64,000 nucleotides of DNA, taken from positions 558,001 through 622,000 of the forward strand of contig JAIWNF010000025.1 of the NCBI GenBank assembly GCA_025093555.1, in the 5' to 3' direction. A program made the translations under genes and the position numbers. The DNA is from Circinella umbellata. Taxonomy: Eukaryota > Mucoromycota > Mucoromycetes > Mucorales > Lichtheimiaceae. Shown piece after piece: positions 1-11,113 of this stretch (within the stretch, counting starts at the first letter, position 1; every line of letters begins with the position of its first letter). Below the pieces are notes generated by a model. The model saw only the letters and a list, made by a program, of their open reading frames with translations, was not told the DNA's origin and ran no database searches.

Positions 1-310
1 ATAATAACAGGCTTTATCTTTCGCACGTATTTGATGCTCTAGCCATGTATGAAACACGACAATAGATACCGTTTTCTCCTTGATCAAATTCATTGCTAAT
101 AATAAAATGATGCATAACTTGGAGATCGACTTCTTCCTTGCCACTTAAGCTTCTTTTTTGTCAGCTTTAGTCATGTCATTAGCCTCATAATGCTCAAAAA
201 GTAGTTTTGTACTTAAATTATTATTTTCTGTTTCATCCACATCAATAGTTGTATGTCAAAGCATGGTAAAGGGGTATATGTATCTGCAAAGATGGTGGCA
301 ATGGGAATAG
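1..310 (-). pseudogene. Possible decayed coding fragment at the window edge
   Basis: Read on the minus strand, about 245 to 1 gives a long charged reading frame (with segments such as TKLLFEHYEANDMTKADKKEA and later HTWLEHQIRAKDK) interrupted by a single TAA. It runs off the left edge of the window. Composition is more protein-like than the surrounding A+T-rich DNA. I do not recognise a family. It could be the 3' part of a decayed gene or chance. Confidence 0.25.
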
Positions 311-1603
311 GATGCAGAAAGAAACACCAATGATCTATTTTTTTATATTCTTCGGGAACAATAAAAATGATAAGCGCATTTTGGCCTAAACAAGGATGTT
401 TTTGAATATTGGCCCGATCTGTGAAGGTACATAGTATAGATACAAGGTTCTATAGTATTTCAAGTTTTATAAGCATAAAGAATGTTATTTTATTATTCTT
501 TTTTTTGCTAAGTGGATATTTCCCATAATTCTTTCCGTTCCAGCTCGAAAATTCAAAAAAAAAAAAACCCCCCATCTTCTGCCAACTCGCTTTAATCACA
601 CGCCAAACGGAACCCCCCCCCACCACCAACTCAAAATTAGCACACTGCCAAATTGAAAATGGCCCTCTATCAACTAGTAGGAAGAAACAACTTTCCACGT
701 GATAGCTTGGCCAGCATGTACGGTGAATCGAAAACCTAATTAAGTTATTATATTGAATTATTGGAAACTGCACCAACCAAAATGTATTAATCTTGATGAG
801 TTGTAAAGTCGATTGTGTCATATTATATATAAGCAGATTATTTACATCTAGTGAAACGTCGCTTTTGACATATACAGTGAGTATGCACATGCGTGTCAAA
901 AAATAGAATAAAACATAATATGTAGAAGAACGTTCTAAGAACATATTATCTGTGGGAGTACAGTAGACAAAGTTGTTTTTTTCAAACATATGTGTCAGTA
1001 AGATAAATTTCATCATATGCATAAATATTTTACCTTATACATTTTGAATCGCATGGCATAAATTCATTATATGTCGAGAAAAAGAGGTCATGGTGATAAA
1101 GACGTTTCTTACAATCTATGAAAAATGCTTTTTCTCTATGATGCTACTCTTGAATGTCGTGCTCCATGTTAGCACATCTAACGATTGAGTTCAATTGAAT
1201 GATCTCAAATATGGCTATTATGTAACTGAAAAAGAAAGTACTTTAACGAAGAGCAAGTAAAATAAGAAATATTTGTAAGATCGATTAAACACATGGATTC
1301 GGTTTGTTATAAACAAAAATACATTAACATTGGTTTATACGATTTTTTTACCCGATCTTCCTATTTTGATATGGCTTATAGTGATTTCTCTCTTCTAAAA
1401 ACATAAATCATTTGATACCAATATATAAAATTACTTATTCTTTTTGTTTATTTGAAGTATAATTTTTTTAGCAACAATAATACACGAGTATATTTGTTCC
1501 TATCCATACAACTTGACGTTCATAAGACACAAAAACGGTTTGTGCTGATACAATAGTTTTTTTAACAAAATAAGAACATTATAACAAGAGTAACAACAGC
1601 TCT
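311..1603. other. Non-coding, low-complexity A+T-rich DNA
   Basis: I see no supportable gene. A homopurine/homopyrimidine patch (A-run followed by C-runs) lies near 548-622. The long minus-strand frame at 450-1022 is low complexity, lacks domain features and overlaps the homopolymers, so it is not called. Confidence 0.5.
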
Positions 1604-1784
1604 CACTAAAAAACCAGAACAATGCTGCCACAAAGTCCCTTACGTCGACCGATTAGTGCAAGTATCAGTATTGAAGGTATACGTCTCTCACAACACCAAG
1701 CACGACTGTCTTTAGCATTAACATACTAATCATTTGGAAATATTTATAGCCACGATTACCTAGGACGGGTATAAACTACAACAG
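1604..1784 (+). repeat. Direct repeat, copy 1 (pairs with 1997-2162)
   Basis: About 165 bp of this segment recurs 393 bp downstream at over 90% identity by eye. Copy 1 carries 16 extra bases (GGACGGGTATAAACTA) near its end that copy 2 lacks; they are bounded by short CTA repeats, which suggests a slippage deletion in copy 2. Confidence 0.85.
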
Positions 1785-2060
1785 CTATTAGTTTCTTATA
1801 GACAACATTTAATGCAAGCGACAAGAATAAAATCAAACTTATCTTGTTTTGTTAAAACGAGTCAAGCAAATGATCTACCGTAGAGCTCCAGCAATGCCTT
1901 CACCCAAAGCTTTTCGATTCGATCGGTACGACATGCTCAACTTGGGGCAGACCAAGTCTTGCAAGCCATGACGACACGATTGCTCAACGATAATCCCACT
2001 AAAGAACCAGAACAATGCTGCCACAAAGTCCCTTACGTCGACCGATTAGTGTAAGTATCA
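1622..2060 (+). pseudogene. Relic of an intron-containing gene, 5' end tandemly duplicated
   Basis: From the ATG at 1622 an 18-codon frame (MLPQSPLRRPISASISIE) leads to a well-formed 73-bp intron at 1677-1749: GTATACGT donor, CATACTAATC branch site and TATAG acceptor. After splicing, the frame continues with two stops (TAG in ACC TAG, later CCG TAG) through a readable stretch (KLQQLLVSYRQHLMQA, later SIRSVRHAQLGADQVLQAM) until it meets the second copy of the first exon near 2015. The same exon plus intron is repeated in copy 2. I do not recognise the protein. The intron signals make a dead gene more likely than chance. Confidence 0.5.
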
Positions 2061-2162
2061 GTATTGAAGGTATACGTCTCTCACAACTCCAAGCACGACC
2101 GTCTTTAGCATTAACATACTAATCATTTGGAAAATATCTATAGCCACGATTACCTACAACAG
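1997..2162 (+). repeat. Direct repeat, copy 2 (pairs with 1604-1784)
   Basis: Second copy of the exon-intron relic, with its ATG at 2015 and the same donor, branch site and acceptor. It differs from copy 1 by scattered substitutions and a 16-bp deletion. The sequence that follows copy 2 is unrelated to what follows copy 1. Confidence 0.85.
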
Positions 2163-2632
2163 TTACTTTTTTATGGAAGGACAGGGATCACGCTGAAAAT
2201 CATGTAGTCCACCTATCGTGTAGTTCCAGTCACACTGCAAATTATGGTCATCATCGTGTACCTTTCATCCTAATCATCGTAACCAGTCACGCTACATTAT
2301 CCATACTACACGATCATCGATTTCAGTTTGAGATTTTAAAGAATAGAATGATGAATAATGCACTTTGGTTGTTGAATTCATCGAATATTTTATCCACTAT
2401 GATAAAAGAACTTTTAGTAATAGAAAATAAAGTTAAATTTACTTGAATCATTCGTGATAATTTTGATACCTAGTCTTAAAAAATTATTGATTACTACTGT
2501 TGTTTTGAAGTGGTTCCTTCTCAACTTGTTGAATGTATTACTGCAAAGGTTTGATACTATTGTAAGAGTGCGTCACGCATATCACAAAAAGGAATACATG
2601 CTGTGCGACTTCTTTATGTGTTCTTTTGCAAA
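2163..2632. other. Spacer
   Basis: No gene or repeat that I can support. It is the 5' flank of the decayed gene that starts at 2633. Confidence 0.4.
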
Positions 2633-4775
2633 ATGACGGAGGAAAAAACAGACAACAATGGCGGCAGTGCTCACTATGACTTTGATAATATGATCAATTG
2701 GTGTGAAGGAAATAAAGAGAATTTATCTTTCGAAATATTCATAAAGCAGTATCCATTTACTGAGAAAAATTTCGCGTACACCAAATATATCAACGTACTG
2801 AGCAAGCTCTCCAATGGAGCCAAATTAAAAAAACTCTTTGATGCGTGGAAAAAAACACAAGCAAGCGCAGAATTCTGGAATCGTGAACAATTAAAAAATG
2901 CACGATTTACAACAACAGCACAACTACAAGAAGCAGTGACAAGAACTATGGGTGATATAAGTGCAGTTGAAGCTGGACGACTTTCTGAAATATATGAGGT
3001 AATGCATATTTTTGTTGACAAAATATTCTCTCCATATTCTCACAAAATTAATATACTGTTATCGGTTATTTTTAATAGCGGACGACTGCTGACGCTCACC
3101 TCGAAGGTGTAAATGATAAACATGAAGGGCCAGCTAGGATGGATTCCGCCCAGGAAGAACAAGTTATGCATGAACCTAATGTTGAAAGAGAAGGGGTTGT
3201 TATGATATTGGAGGGAGAGGAAATCAGGGCTGACAGCCAATATAACATACATAATTGGATGTATAACAAGGTGAATATAGTTTTATTATTATTATTATCT
3301 GTTGGTTCCAAAGTTACTTCGAAATAGTTAATCAAACATTCTTATACTTTAGTTGTTGAACAAGCAGTATACAATTCCAGAAAGACCAAGAACTATTCCA
3401 GAAGACAAAGCTCGATCACTTGAATTGATGGCTTACGATTTGATTATGAACTTGGACATCAAAAAAATCAATGATTCCTGCATGTTAAAATAAGTACATT
3501 TATATAAAAAGCATAAGGATGGAGTTATTGTTTATGATAATTGGAAGGATCTAAAGGAAAATTCTTATAATTTACATATTTATTATAAAAGATTATCATT
3601 ATCATACATCATAAATACCCTCAATGACACTATGGCAAATCGTTTTAAACAAGTAATCAATGACGATAGTATTTGGGAAACGTTGAAGGAGCCAGGATCT
3701 TTACCCTCGGTTGATGATGAAATGGTGTCAGAATTATTCCAAAGTGTATGCAAGGTAATTATTATGATGGGGATCTTAATTCTATTATTAAACTGCTGGA
3801 TAATATTAATTATTAAATTAAATATGCACTTAGTTTATCACACCCCCTGAAGAGGATGAAGAAGATGAATATGATGATGATGATAAATTGTTTAAATCAG
3901 ATAAAAAGGCCGCATTAATTGAATTGAGCCAACGGAGGATCACTGAATTGAGAACAACAAATAATCAAGCAGTCTTAGAAGTGATCGAGATTTTAGATTA
4001 TGTGTAGGTAACAAAGATGAATACGTAAAATACAAAAGAATGTATTTGACAATTCTTCCCTTTTTTTAGTATCAATAATGTAGACTCGTGGCGTAATATG
4101 GATAACGGAAAAACAAGCGAAGCGGATTTTATCCTGGCTATAAACCCTATTTTTAACATATTATTCAGGGACAATAATAATTTGGAAACCCAAGCGTAAG
4201 TTAGTTGTCTATCAAAGTTGCTTTTCTTTTCCTAACTCAAAGTTTCTTTTTCTTAAATAGCGGTGAAATATCCTCATCAATTACGAAACCCGCCAGTTTA
4301 TTTCAGATGTTTACAATGTAGATACTGGAAAAGCTGTATCTGGAAGAAAGATCGATGTGATGGTTATATCAGAAAACACAAGGATATCATTATGTGCAAT
4401 TGAGTGGAAGAAGAAAAATGCCTCAGCAAAAAGACTTCTTATTCAACAAACCAAAAATTTACGAGTAAACAAGTGTCATCTTGCTAAAATACTCAAGTTA
4501 CAACTGTCGAATGCTCAAAAGAAAAAGATGATGGTAGTTGGGATGGATTGGAAAGGTAAAGGGAATATGACATTATTTCTATTCGTTGTTTAACGTATGA
4601 CTGATTACATATAACTGGATATTAAATGAATTTTATATACATAGGATTTGACGGATATATGTTCACGATTCGCAAAGTAGATGGTGTATATGTAGCAAAC
4701 TTGCTGGATCAATTATCATTACCACGACATCTTGAAACGGTTAAGGACTTTAAAAAAACATTAGTGTGGCTCTTA

Positions 4776-5703
4776 GAGCACTCGCAGCGGTCCTTGTAAA
4801 AAAAAGCTTGTAAATTAACACTACAAGGCAAATACTCACAATGGTCCTTGTAAAATTAGCTTGTAAACTTGGACGTGTGACGTGAAAGTCATACCTCAGT
4901 GAAAGAAAGTGAAAAAAAAAGCACAGGGTTGAGTATTATTTTAGGTTGAGTTTTTTCTTTTTAATCTCTCTTCAATCAATTTTAAATGGATCCCACTACC
5001 ATAAACGCCTTTAATCAAATCGTTCAACAAGTTGTATTACTTGACAACGAAATTCAAAGAGGTCGCGATGAAGAAGAAAGATCTGGCCGTTCTCTTTTAC
5101 ATATATCAAAGTAAATCAGAGCTCGAGAAGCTTGCAAAGCTGGTAAGCGTAATGGCAGCGGTGGATCTGTACCTGGACGAAAATATACAGATCGTAAACG
5201 AGAAATCTTTGCAAAGCATCTGGAGGATGACTATTTTGATGACGAAAATAGTACTTTTGATGATAAGGCTTTTTGACGTCGCTTTCGTATGGAAAAAAAG
5301 CTCTTTTTAATGATCTCAAATAAGCTAAAGGAAAATTATCGCTGGCTTCAACAAAAGCATGATGCTGCTCACAAACTCGGATTCACTACTTTGCAAAAAG
5401 TATGCGCAGCAATTTCCCTTTTATCGGTGACGGTAATGGGGGTGGTTGGTTCATTGGTAGAAGCCAAAGTAGAAGTGGTGTTAGCAGTAATGCTGTTATT
5501 GTTCATTTTTATTAAAAGTGGAAAGCGATAATTTTTTTTTACAAGCACTCAAACGCTCCTTGTAATTTTACAAGCTTTCTTAAAAATTTTACAAGCTTTG
5601 CATTTTGCAAACTTTTTTACAAGGACCGCTGCGAGCATAAATATGTAAAAAAGCTGGTAAACGGAGTTACAGGCTTTTTTTACAAGCACCGTTGCGAATG
5701 CTC
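4776..5703 (+). mobile_element. PIF/Harbinger-type DNA transposon, deleted derivative
   Basis: The ends are imperfect inverted repeats of about 28 bp: left GAGCACTCGCAGCGGTCCTT, right (reverse complement) GAGCATTCGCAACGGTGCTT, each followed by GTAAAAAAA. A 3-bp TTA is duplicated on both sides (4773-4775 and 5704-5706), which is the TWA target duplication known for PIF/Harbinger. Inside is the N-terminal part of a HARBI1-like transposase with stops and no catalytic DDE region. A second, better-matching copy of the left terminus lies just inside the right end (about 5617-5639), and several short TTGTAAAA/TTTTACAA inverted motifs fill both subterminal zones. It sits inside the decayed gene 2633-6002. 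Confidence 0.85.
4986..5531 (+). pseudogene. Truncated HARBI1-like transposase (N-terminal part)
   Basis: The frame starts at ATG 4986 and is cut by TAA at 5112-5114 and TGA at 5274-5276 (CGA to TGA at the second). Read through these, it gives DDYFDD, then RRFRMEKKLFLMISNKL and HDAAHKLGFTTLQKVCAAI. That is the N-terminal signature of plant and fungal Harbinger/ALP1-like transposases (a RRRFRM...LF...I... block followed by KLG...LQKVTAAIR). After about codon 140 the sequence becomes a Gly/Ser/Val-rich stretch with no DDE motifs, so the catalytic domain has been lost. Not functional. Confidence 0.8.
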
Positions 5704-6006
5704 TTAAGATGGAGGATATGTATATCTCACTTGTGACTTTTCTTGTATGGCATAATAATATGTACATCAAGGTATTGATTTTATCTGTTTGTAATATGTA
5801 GGAGTACTTGATTAAAACCGAGCGTATCATCAGCATCGCCATGTCAATACATGAATCCTTAAACAGCTTTGAAGAAGTTTTAACAAGATGTTTAAAAAGA
5901 CAGCGATCCGCCTCCGATCTTGTATATATGAGCCCTAAACGACGCGGAAGTTTGGCGTCAACGACAACCGATAATGAATATGACGATGAAGACGAAGATT
6001 AAGAAA

Positions 6007-6064
6007 GCATAACACATAACACATAACATATAGCATATACCGCATGACATGACATGACATGACA
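6007..6064. repeat. Short tandem repeats (ACATA and ATGAC units)
   Basis: About four ACACATA-like units are followed by four tandem CATGA units directly after the stop of the decayed gene. A simple-sequence repeat with no evident function. Confidence 0.8.
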
Positions 6065-7793
6065 AACATCCCCCTTAATTTACACCTATTATTAACTAGT
6101 AGTATATATCTTTAAAACAATTCCTATCATAATTTACCTTTAAACCTCGGATGACTACATCCCCTGAATAAATACACACTTATATGTATGTGTGTGTTTT
6201 TACATTGGGTATACGGAATGAATGGTTCAAATGATACCTTATTCTCACATTCAAGACAACGTCAGATATAAATAAAAATAAACAGAAATAAGATACTGTG
6301 CTTATGCAATTCTTTACCATGACCGTTTTTTGTTTTTGTTTTCGTTTTCTTCAAGAAATATATATTCATAATTGAGCTGGGTGCCGTGTTTTTCCAGGTG
6401 AAATTGAGAATTCATGCTTTTCAGTCGCCGACCAAAAGTCTTCGGTCATGCTGAAGTGGTTTTGACTAAAGTTCGGATTTTCATTATTGCGTATTCTTAA
6501 TAGATCCAAATTTCCCCATAAGCCTAATTTTTGATATTTTAAAAATATTTATTTCTATAAGAATAGTAAGTTCTACATATTTCATCAGAATTATCAGAAT
6601 ATATTTATTCATTCAATTTATCCAATAAATAGCCAATATAAATCCAATTTAATTTCGACCTACATCAATGCCTTACTATCCTACCGTTTTCAATAACTGC
6701 CCATTGACACTTGATATTAAGATATACGAGCTTCATAATAATAAGATCACCTTAGTGTATAGATGATAAATTATTCCTATTTATCAGGTACGTAACTAAT
6801 AATGAATATCTCTTACTTAAACACTCTGTACCAATGTAAGTAATACTTTTGATTAATCGAAGTACATACATGATATGCATGTTTACTTGACTTATACATT
6901 ATTACAATCCCAAATATGATTTTTGGGAAATAAGTTTATCTTATAAATACACATTTGGTCTTCATCAATTGTTATTGTGCCTATTTTATGGTGTTTTACT
7001 ACTAATATTTATATTATTTTTACTTTTTACTTTAGTAAAAATATTTAATCAACTTTGGCGTTATTTATAATTTTTATTTCACCCCTCTCAAATTGCAGGT
7101 ACTAAAAGTCGTGCCATCTTGCAGTCGTGCCATCCCCCCCATGACTGTGTTTATTTTATTCCGCTGTGCTTCTTTGGTCGTGTCATTGATCCTTTCTTAC
7201 GTACTATCCTGTCCTACCTTGAAAGTTGTACCTTTGCATAAATAACAATTCCCAACATATATAATGAGGTTAAAAAAACCGGTCCTTTTGTTTCGTTTTG
7301 AATAATTTTTTTAATTCAGGAGTATGATGATAATGAATTAACTTATTCAACTTATCAAAAGCACATGACAAATTAAAAATAAAAACATTGTGCATTTATA
7401 TTTTATATAGAGTACGAAATAACAGCGTAATCCTTAAACATCAAAAGAAAATTGAGTCAGTGCGCAAAAGCAAGAATTTATTTTTCGTTTTTTGGTCTTT
7501 TTTTTAAAAAATGATTATCTTTCAATTAATTATGATGATCATTTTTATACTGAAGTTATCTGTTTTACTTGCTTGTAATAAAATTAAAACATATATTATA
7601 TCATAGTTCATAGTTCTTCGTTTTTTTTCATGTAAAAAAAAGTTTACGACCTCGCAAAAAAAAAGAATATTTTTTTCTAAGTCCCCTCCTCCCCCACTCC
7701 CCCTAAGGAATATTATTTTTGACGTATCAATTTTCTCATTTGGAAACTTACTTTGTTCATCATAGCATTTGTTCTTTTTGATACACAACAGAA
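6065..7793. other. Non-coding A+T-rich spacer
   Basis: No gene supported. Two nearby GTCGTGCCAT motifs occur at about 7110-7132. The minus-strand frame at 7522-7815 is low complexity and is not called. Confidence 0.5.
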
Positions 7794-9803
7794 ATGTCTT
7801 TTCCACAATTTCCAAACGGTGGTCAAGTCTATACTATTCCCCTTCGTTGCAAAGAAGGTGAAAATAACGAACGTAATCAGCTCGTATACGATTTATTTGT
7901 TGGGTGGCAGCTTCATCAAATCAGCGATGACAAAGGAAAGCAAGGGGTTCATATCTTTTACGGAAGATGTTTGGGTGCTGTCACCTGTACCAAATTCAAT
8001 ACTTTGTTCAGACCAAAATCATCGAACAAACGTATTAATGAACAAGTTACGAAACATTGTACTAGCTGTATGATGACATCTACCTTAAAACATGGAAAAT
8101 TGAAAGGTAATGTCTATATTAAATTCTGGGTACTGAAATTAGAATGGAGTATCATTGGAATATACATACTTTGGAGTGATGTATATAGCTTAGATGTATA
8201 TTAGTGCTTGGTTGCATGGAGCAAGAGAACTGTTTTGCATGAAATCAAGGACGTTTGCTAACCCTATTCCTGATTATTACAGATGGTGTAATGGTAGGTG
8301 AGATGAAACACCGGGGTACACATACTCGTGGTGAATTTATTTAGTTACATTTCACTATAGAAACGTTGGACAAAGTAGAGGAACACGTGCTGGAATTTAC
8401 GGGTGAAAAGTCGTATGCATTAAAGATTGGTACTAGTGCTATCCGTGTGCAGAAGTCTTCCAGACCAATTAGCAACATCGATAAGAATCTTTGTAATATT
8501 AGTACTATTAAGCGACTTCGACGCAATTACCTTACGAAAAACGCTTAATTGACATCGACACGGGCTCCTTTGAGACAGTTCATTCAGAATTTAAGGAGTT
8601 ACAAAAAGAGTTTCCTGGCTATATAAAGGCATCAAATATCGTTCCTAGCCCAATGTGCATTACATTTGGTGCTCCTGGTATTATGTATCATGCTGATTTT
8701 AAAACAAATCCTATGTTTACGTACTGATGGCACGTACAGCTGCTTTATGAAAGATTATTATTTATGTACTACTAACATTTATTTTGAAGCGTTAGGCAAG
8801 TTTGCTGTTGTATTCTCAGGAGTTCTTGTAGGGCTTTCTAAGGGTGACTTCAAGGCATACTTCTTGTCTTTTTTCACGTCGTTTGATCTTGTGTTTGGAT
8901 CTTCCGATGCTGATATTGACATTAATTTTTCTGGATTGGTACGTTTTATTTTTCACAATTGGTACATTTAGATGTTGTGTTGGGTGCATGAATGAAAAAG
9001 AGGTGGTGTTTATATTCTGGAAAACTTGTCATATATGCATATAATATATAAGAATTAGAATAGTAGCGTATCATGTAAAGTAGTCGCTATTTTACAGATG
9101 TAGATAGATAGAAAAGACTAGATATATCGAAGATATATAGTTATAAATTGACAAATTTATTTTTACAAAAAATAAAATGACAACATGTTTATAAACTGGA
9201 TATTGTTAAATTGGATGTGATATTTTTTAATTATATACTGTCATGAGAGACTAAATTGTGAGCAATCTATATTAGGTTATGGATTATTCTCAAGCACACG
9301 CCAAGATTTTATCATGGCTTTTGAAGACAATTCCCGGATAGTAACATTGTACCACAGACTTTGCTAAAAGGATGTTATTATCATTGAAAACAAAGCATCC
9401 AACGAATTATCAGCAATCATGCCATTGTCCCACCAGGTTGTGATGTTGATTTCATTGACTATACCGATCAAATATACAATGCTGCAGGAGAAAATCGTAC
9501 AACTGGGCTGTTTCAGCAGATCCGCAACGATTACCCCCACGCAAAAAAAAATGGCTTGATTGGTGGACTCGCGATGAAATTGTCAGTATGATATTTAAAT
9601 CGAAGGAATGGCTCAAGGATGAGCTACAGAACCATCCTTGCCGGACATTGAATGGAGTAGAAGCACTCCGTAGAGACCTCTACCGTATCGTTGAAAAAAA
9701 GAAACCGTTCAAAAAAACTTTACACCAGATTTTTTCTTATTTGCGTTCTTCAGAATTAAATTTGGAGTTTGTTGACACTGGTGGTAGAGTTGATTACAAT
9801 TGA
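7794..9803 (+). pseudogene. MULE-like transposase, degenerate
   Basis: The frame from ATG 7794 (MSFPQFPNGGQVYTIPL) reads to about 8105, where a GTAATG donor ends the exon; the acceptor is near 8282 (GATGGTGTAATGGTAGG). The Cys/His spacing around GAVTCTKFN, HCTSC and HRGTHTRG fits a DNA-binding zinc finger at the N-terminus of Mutator-family transposases. Downstream segments are still readable but lie in changing frames. The last exon (9588-9803) ends EFVDTGGRVDYN. Product: a non-functional transposase. The family assignment rests on motif order, not on an alignment. Confidence 0.65.
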
Positions 9804-10420
9804 AAGAAAACAGGGTATATAGTCATTTAGCAGTGTTAAAGGGCCAATATATATTATATACATGTCAGCCATTTATTTTTATATTATAATAGAAAGCAAC
9901 GTCAGGTGAAGACGTTCTTTAACGACGGCCGTGCTCCCGACACGACAAAATCTTTACTGCATCATGCTAATGCATATTATCTATTATAGTATATAAATAC
10001 TCACACATTTATACGTGCATAATTGTATAAGATTGAATGGTTTGTGTGCTAGTAATTGAATTGATCTAATTAATACAGGCTTTAAGAGTAATGCTGGAAA
10101 TAAAAAAGAAGATGGACAATGAAGGAGAAGAAAATAATAAAAGTAAAAGTAAAGATGCACAGAAGGCAAAGATAGAATAAGAGAACGAAAAGAAGAAAGA
10201 AGATGAGAAAGCAAAGCAGGTAGAAGAGGAAAAAACAAAAGCGAACGCAGCAGAAGAACGGAAAAGACGTGCAGAAAACATGCGGAACGCATTAAAGAAA
10301 ATAAGAGTCGAAGTAGAGGAAGTTCAATGATAGCAGTAATTTTGCTGGGTGAGAAAAGGATGGTGAACGGTAGGATACATGTAGTTTACAATAATGCTAA
10401 CTATTCTAAATTATAACCAT

Positions 10421-11113
10421 TAGGGAAACGCATAACTCTCAGATGTTTAGACGTTTAGGCCTTAATGCTATTCCTTCAGATATCCTTATTGGTTGTCAAT
10501 TGAATGCCGATGATGTGCTAGGACTCTATAATCCTAAATGAGATAGCCATTGTGGTTGGAGAGCTAGTTCTGTTCTTCACAGCATCAGCGAAGAGCAGTA
10601 CGAAATTGTCAAGATGTTAATAAAACATACTCTTTTAAACCATAAGAAACAATATGAACGTATGTTTAGAAAGGATGGATATGAAGAGAAACTGGCGATT
10701 CTTTCTCATACAGGTTGAACTGGCACCCCTTAGCTACAGTTGGGTTGTTTAGGGTACCAAGTTATCAAGTTATGGGTCCATTATATGTTATACTTAAGAC
10801 TAATACAAAAGACATGCTAATATATACATTTCATTTTATGTAATATCATAATACTGGTATTATTACATATTTTAAACTATCATATTGTGTATTTTCACAG
10901 AAATACAGTAGCCCTGAATTTTTCATGAAAGGACTAACAGTTTTCACTATACTATGCAATTCTGGACAAGATCCAGTTAATCGGCGCATTTACACATTCT
11001 GCTTTTTGTTATCAAAAAGGTCAGACCAAGAATTTCCGTTTTGTGAAAAACATTGGAAGTCTAACCATTTTGAGCAAATTTTCCCCATCTTATTCACTGA
11101 AGAAATGCCGTAA
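10421..11113 (+). pseudogene. OTU-like domain fragment of the MULE element
   Basis: A readable frame from GNAHNSQMFRRLGL through SDILIGCQLNADDVLGLYNP reaches an in-frame TGA, then DSHCGWRASSVLHSI. The D-x-x-C context, with Cys after His and before Gly-Trp-Arg-Ala, is the nucleophile motif of OTU proteases (usually DGNCGFRA). After a non-coding gap the frame at 10925-11113 has LTVFTILCNSG and later HWKSNHFEQIFP, matching the end of the fold where a catalytic His (N-H-F) lies. An OTU-like tail on a MULE transposase is a known combination in Mucorales-type genomes from my recollection. Decayed. Confidence 0.6.

Larger units (their letters stand above)
2633..6002 (+). pseudogene. Decayed orphan gene with a PD-(D/E)XK nuclease-like core, split by a Harbinger element
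   Basis: A multi-exon frame starts at ATG 2633. Exons I can follow are 2633-2998, 3079-3270, 3353 to about 3753, about 3816-4003, 4070-4195, about 4261-4555, 4645-4772, then beyond the transposon 5707 to about 5780 and 5803-6002. The protein has a charged N-terminal part, an acidic stretch (EEDEEDEYDDDD) and a late segment SGRKIDVMV followed by LCAIEWKKK. The spaced D and E-x-K resemble the catalytic pattern of PD-(D/E)XK nucleases, and a GFDGYMFTIRKVDG segment follows. Lesions: in-frame TAA at 3491, a frame change near 4262-4290, a frame change in the A-run at 4751-4759, and the 928-bp insertion at 4776. The C-terminus is intact and acidic (NEYDDEDED). The nuclease idea is inference; from memory, proteins with this layout are expanded in Mucorales. 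Confidence 0.65.
7794..11113 (+). mobile_element. Decayed MULE-type transposon with zinc-finger, DDE and OTU-like parts
   Basis: In order along one strand: (1) 7794-8340, an N-terminal Cys/His region (ATCTKFN..., KHCTSC, then HRGTHTRGEF), like the FLYWCH/WRKY-GCM1-type finger of Mutator-like transposases; (2) 8341-9000, a region around TDGTYSCF, MKDYYL, EALGKF and SKGDFKAYF, where the first catalytic Asp of a MULE transposase is expected; (3) 9270-9803, DYSQAHA..., DYTDQIYNA and WWTRDEIVSMIF, the downstream part; (4) 10080-10330, a Lys/Glu-rich linker; (5) 10421-11113, an OTU cysteine-protease-like segment with DSHCGWRA (family pattern D-G-x-C) and a late NHFEQI. Many stops and frame changes (for example TAG at 8341, a shift at about 8722, TGA at 10539) show it is dead. 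I could not find terminal inverted repeats, so the ends are only the limits of recognisable coding sequence. Confidence 0.7.

Noticed and set aside
450..1022. 190-codon minus-strand frame
   Set aside because: Low-complexity reading (Phe/Leu/Tyr-rich, poly-Phe and Gly runs) across homopolymers; no domain or splice context.
6007..6064. Possible CRISPR-like array
   Set aside because: Units are 5-8 bp and tandem without spacers; a simple repeat in a eukaryote.
9984..10292. Minus-strand Leu/Ser/Phe-rich frames
   Set aside because: Antisense of the Lys/Glu-rich linker of the MULE relic.
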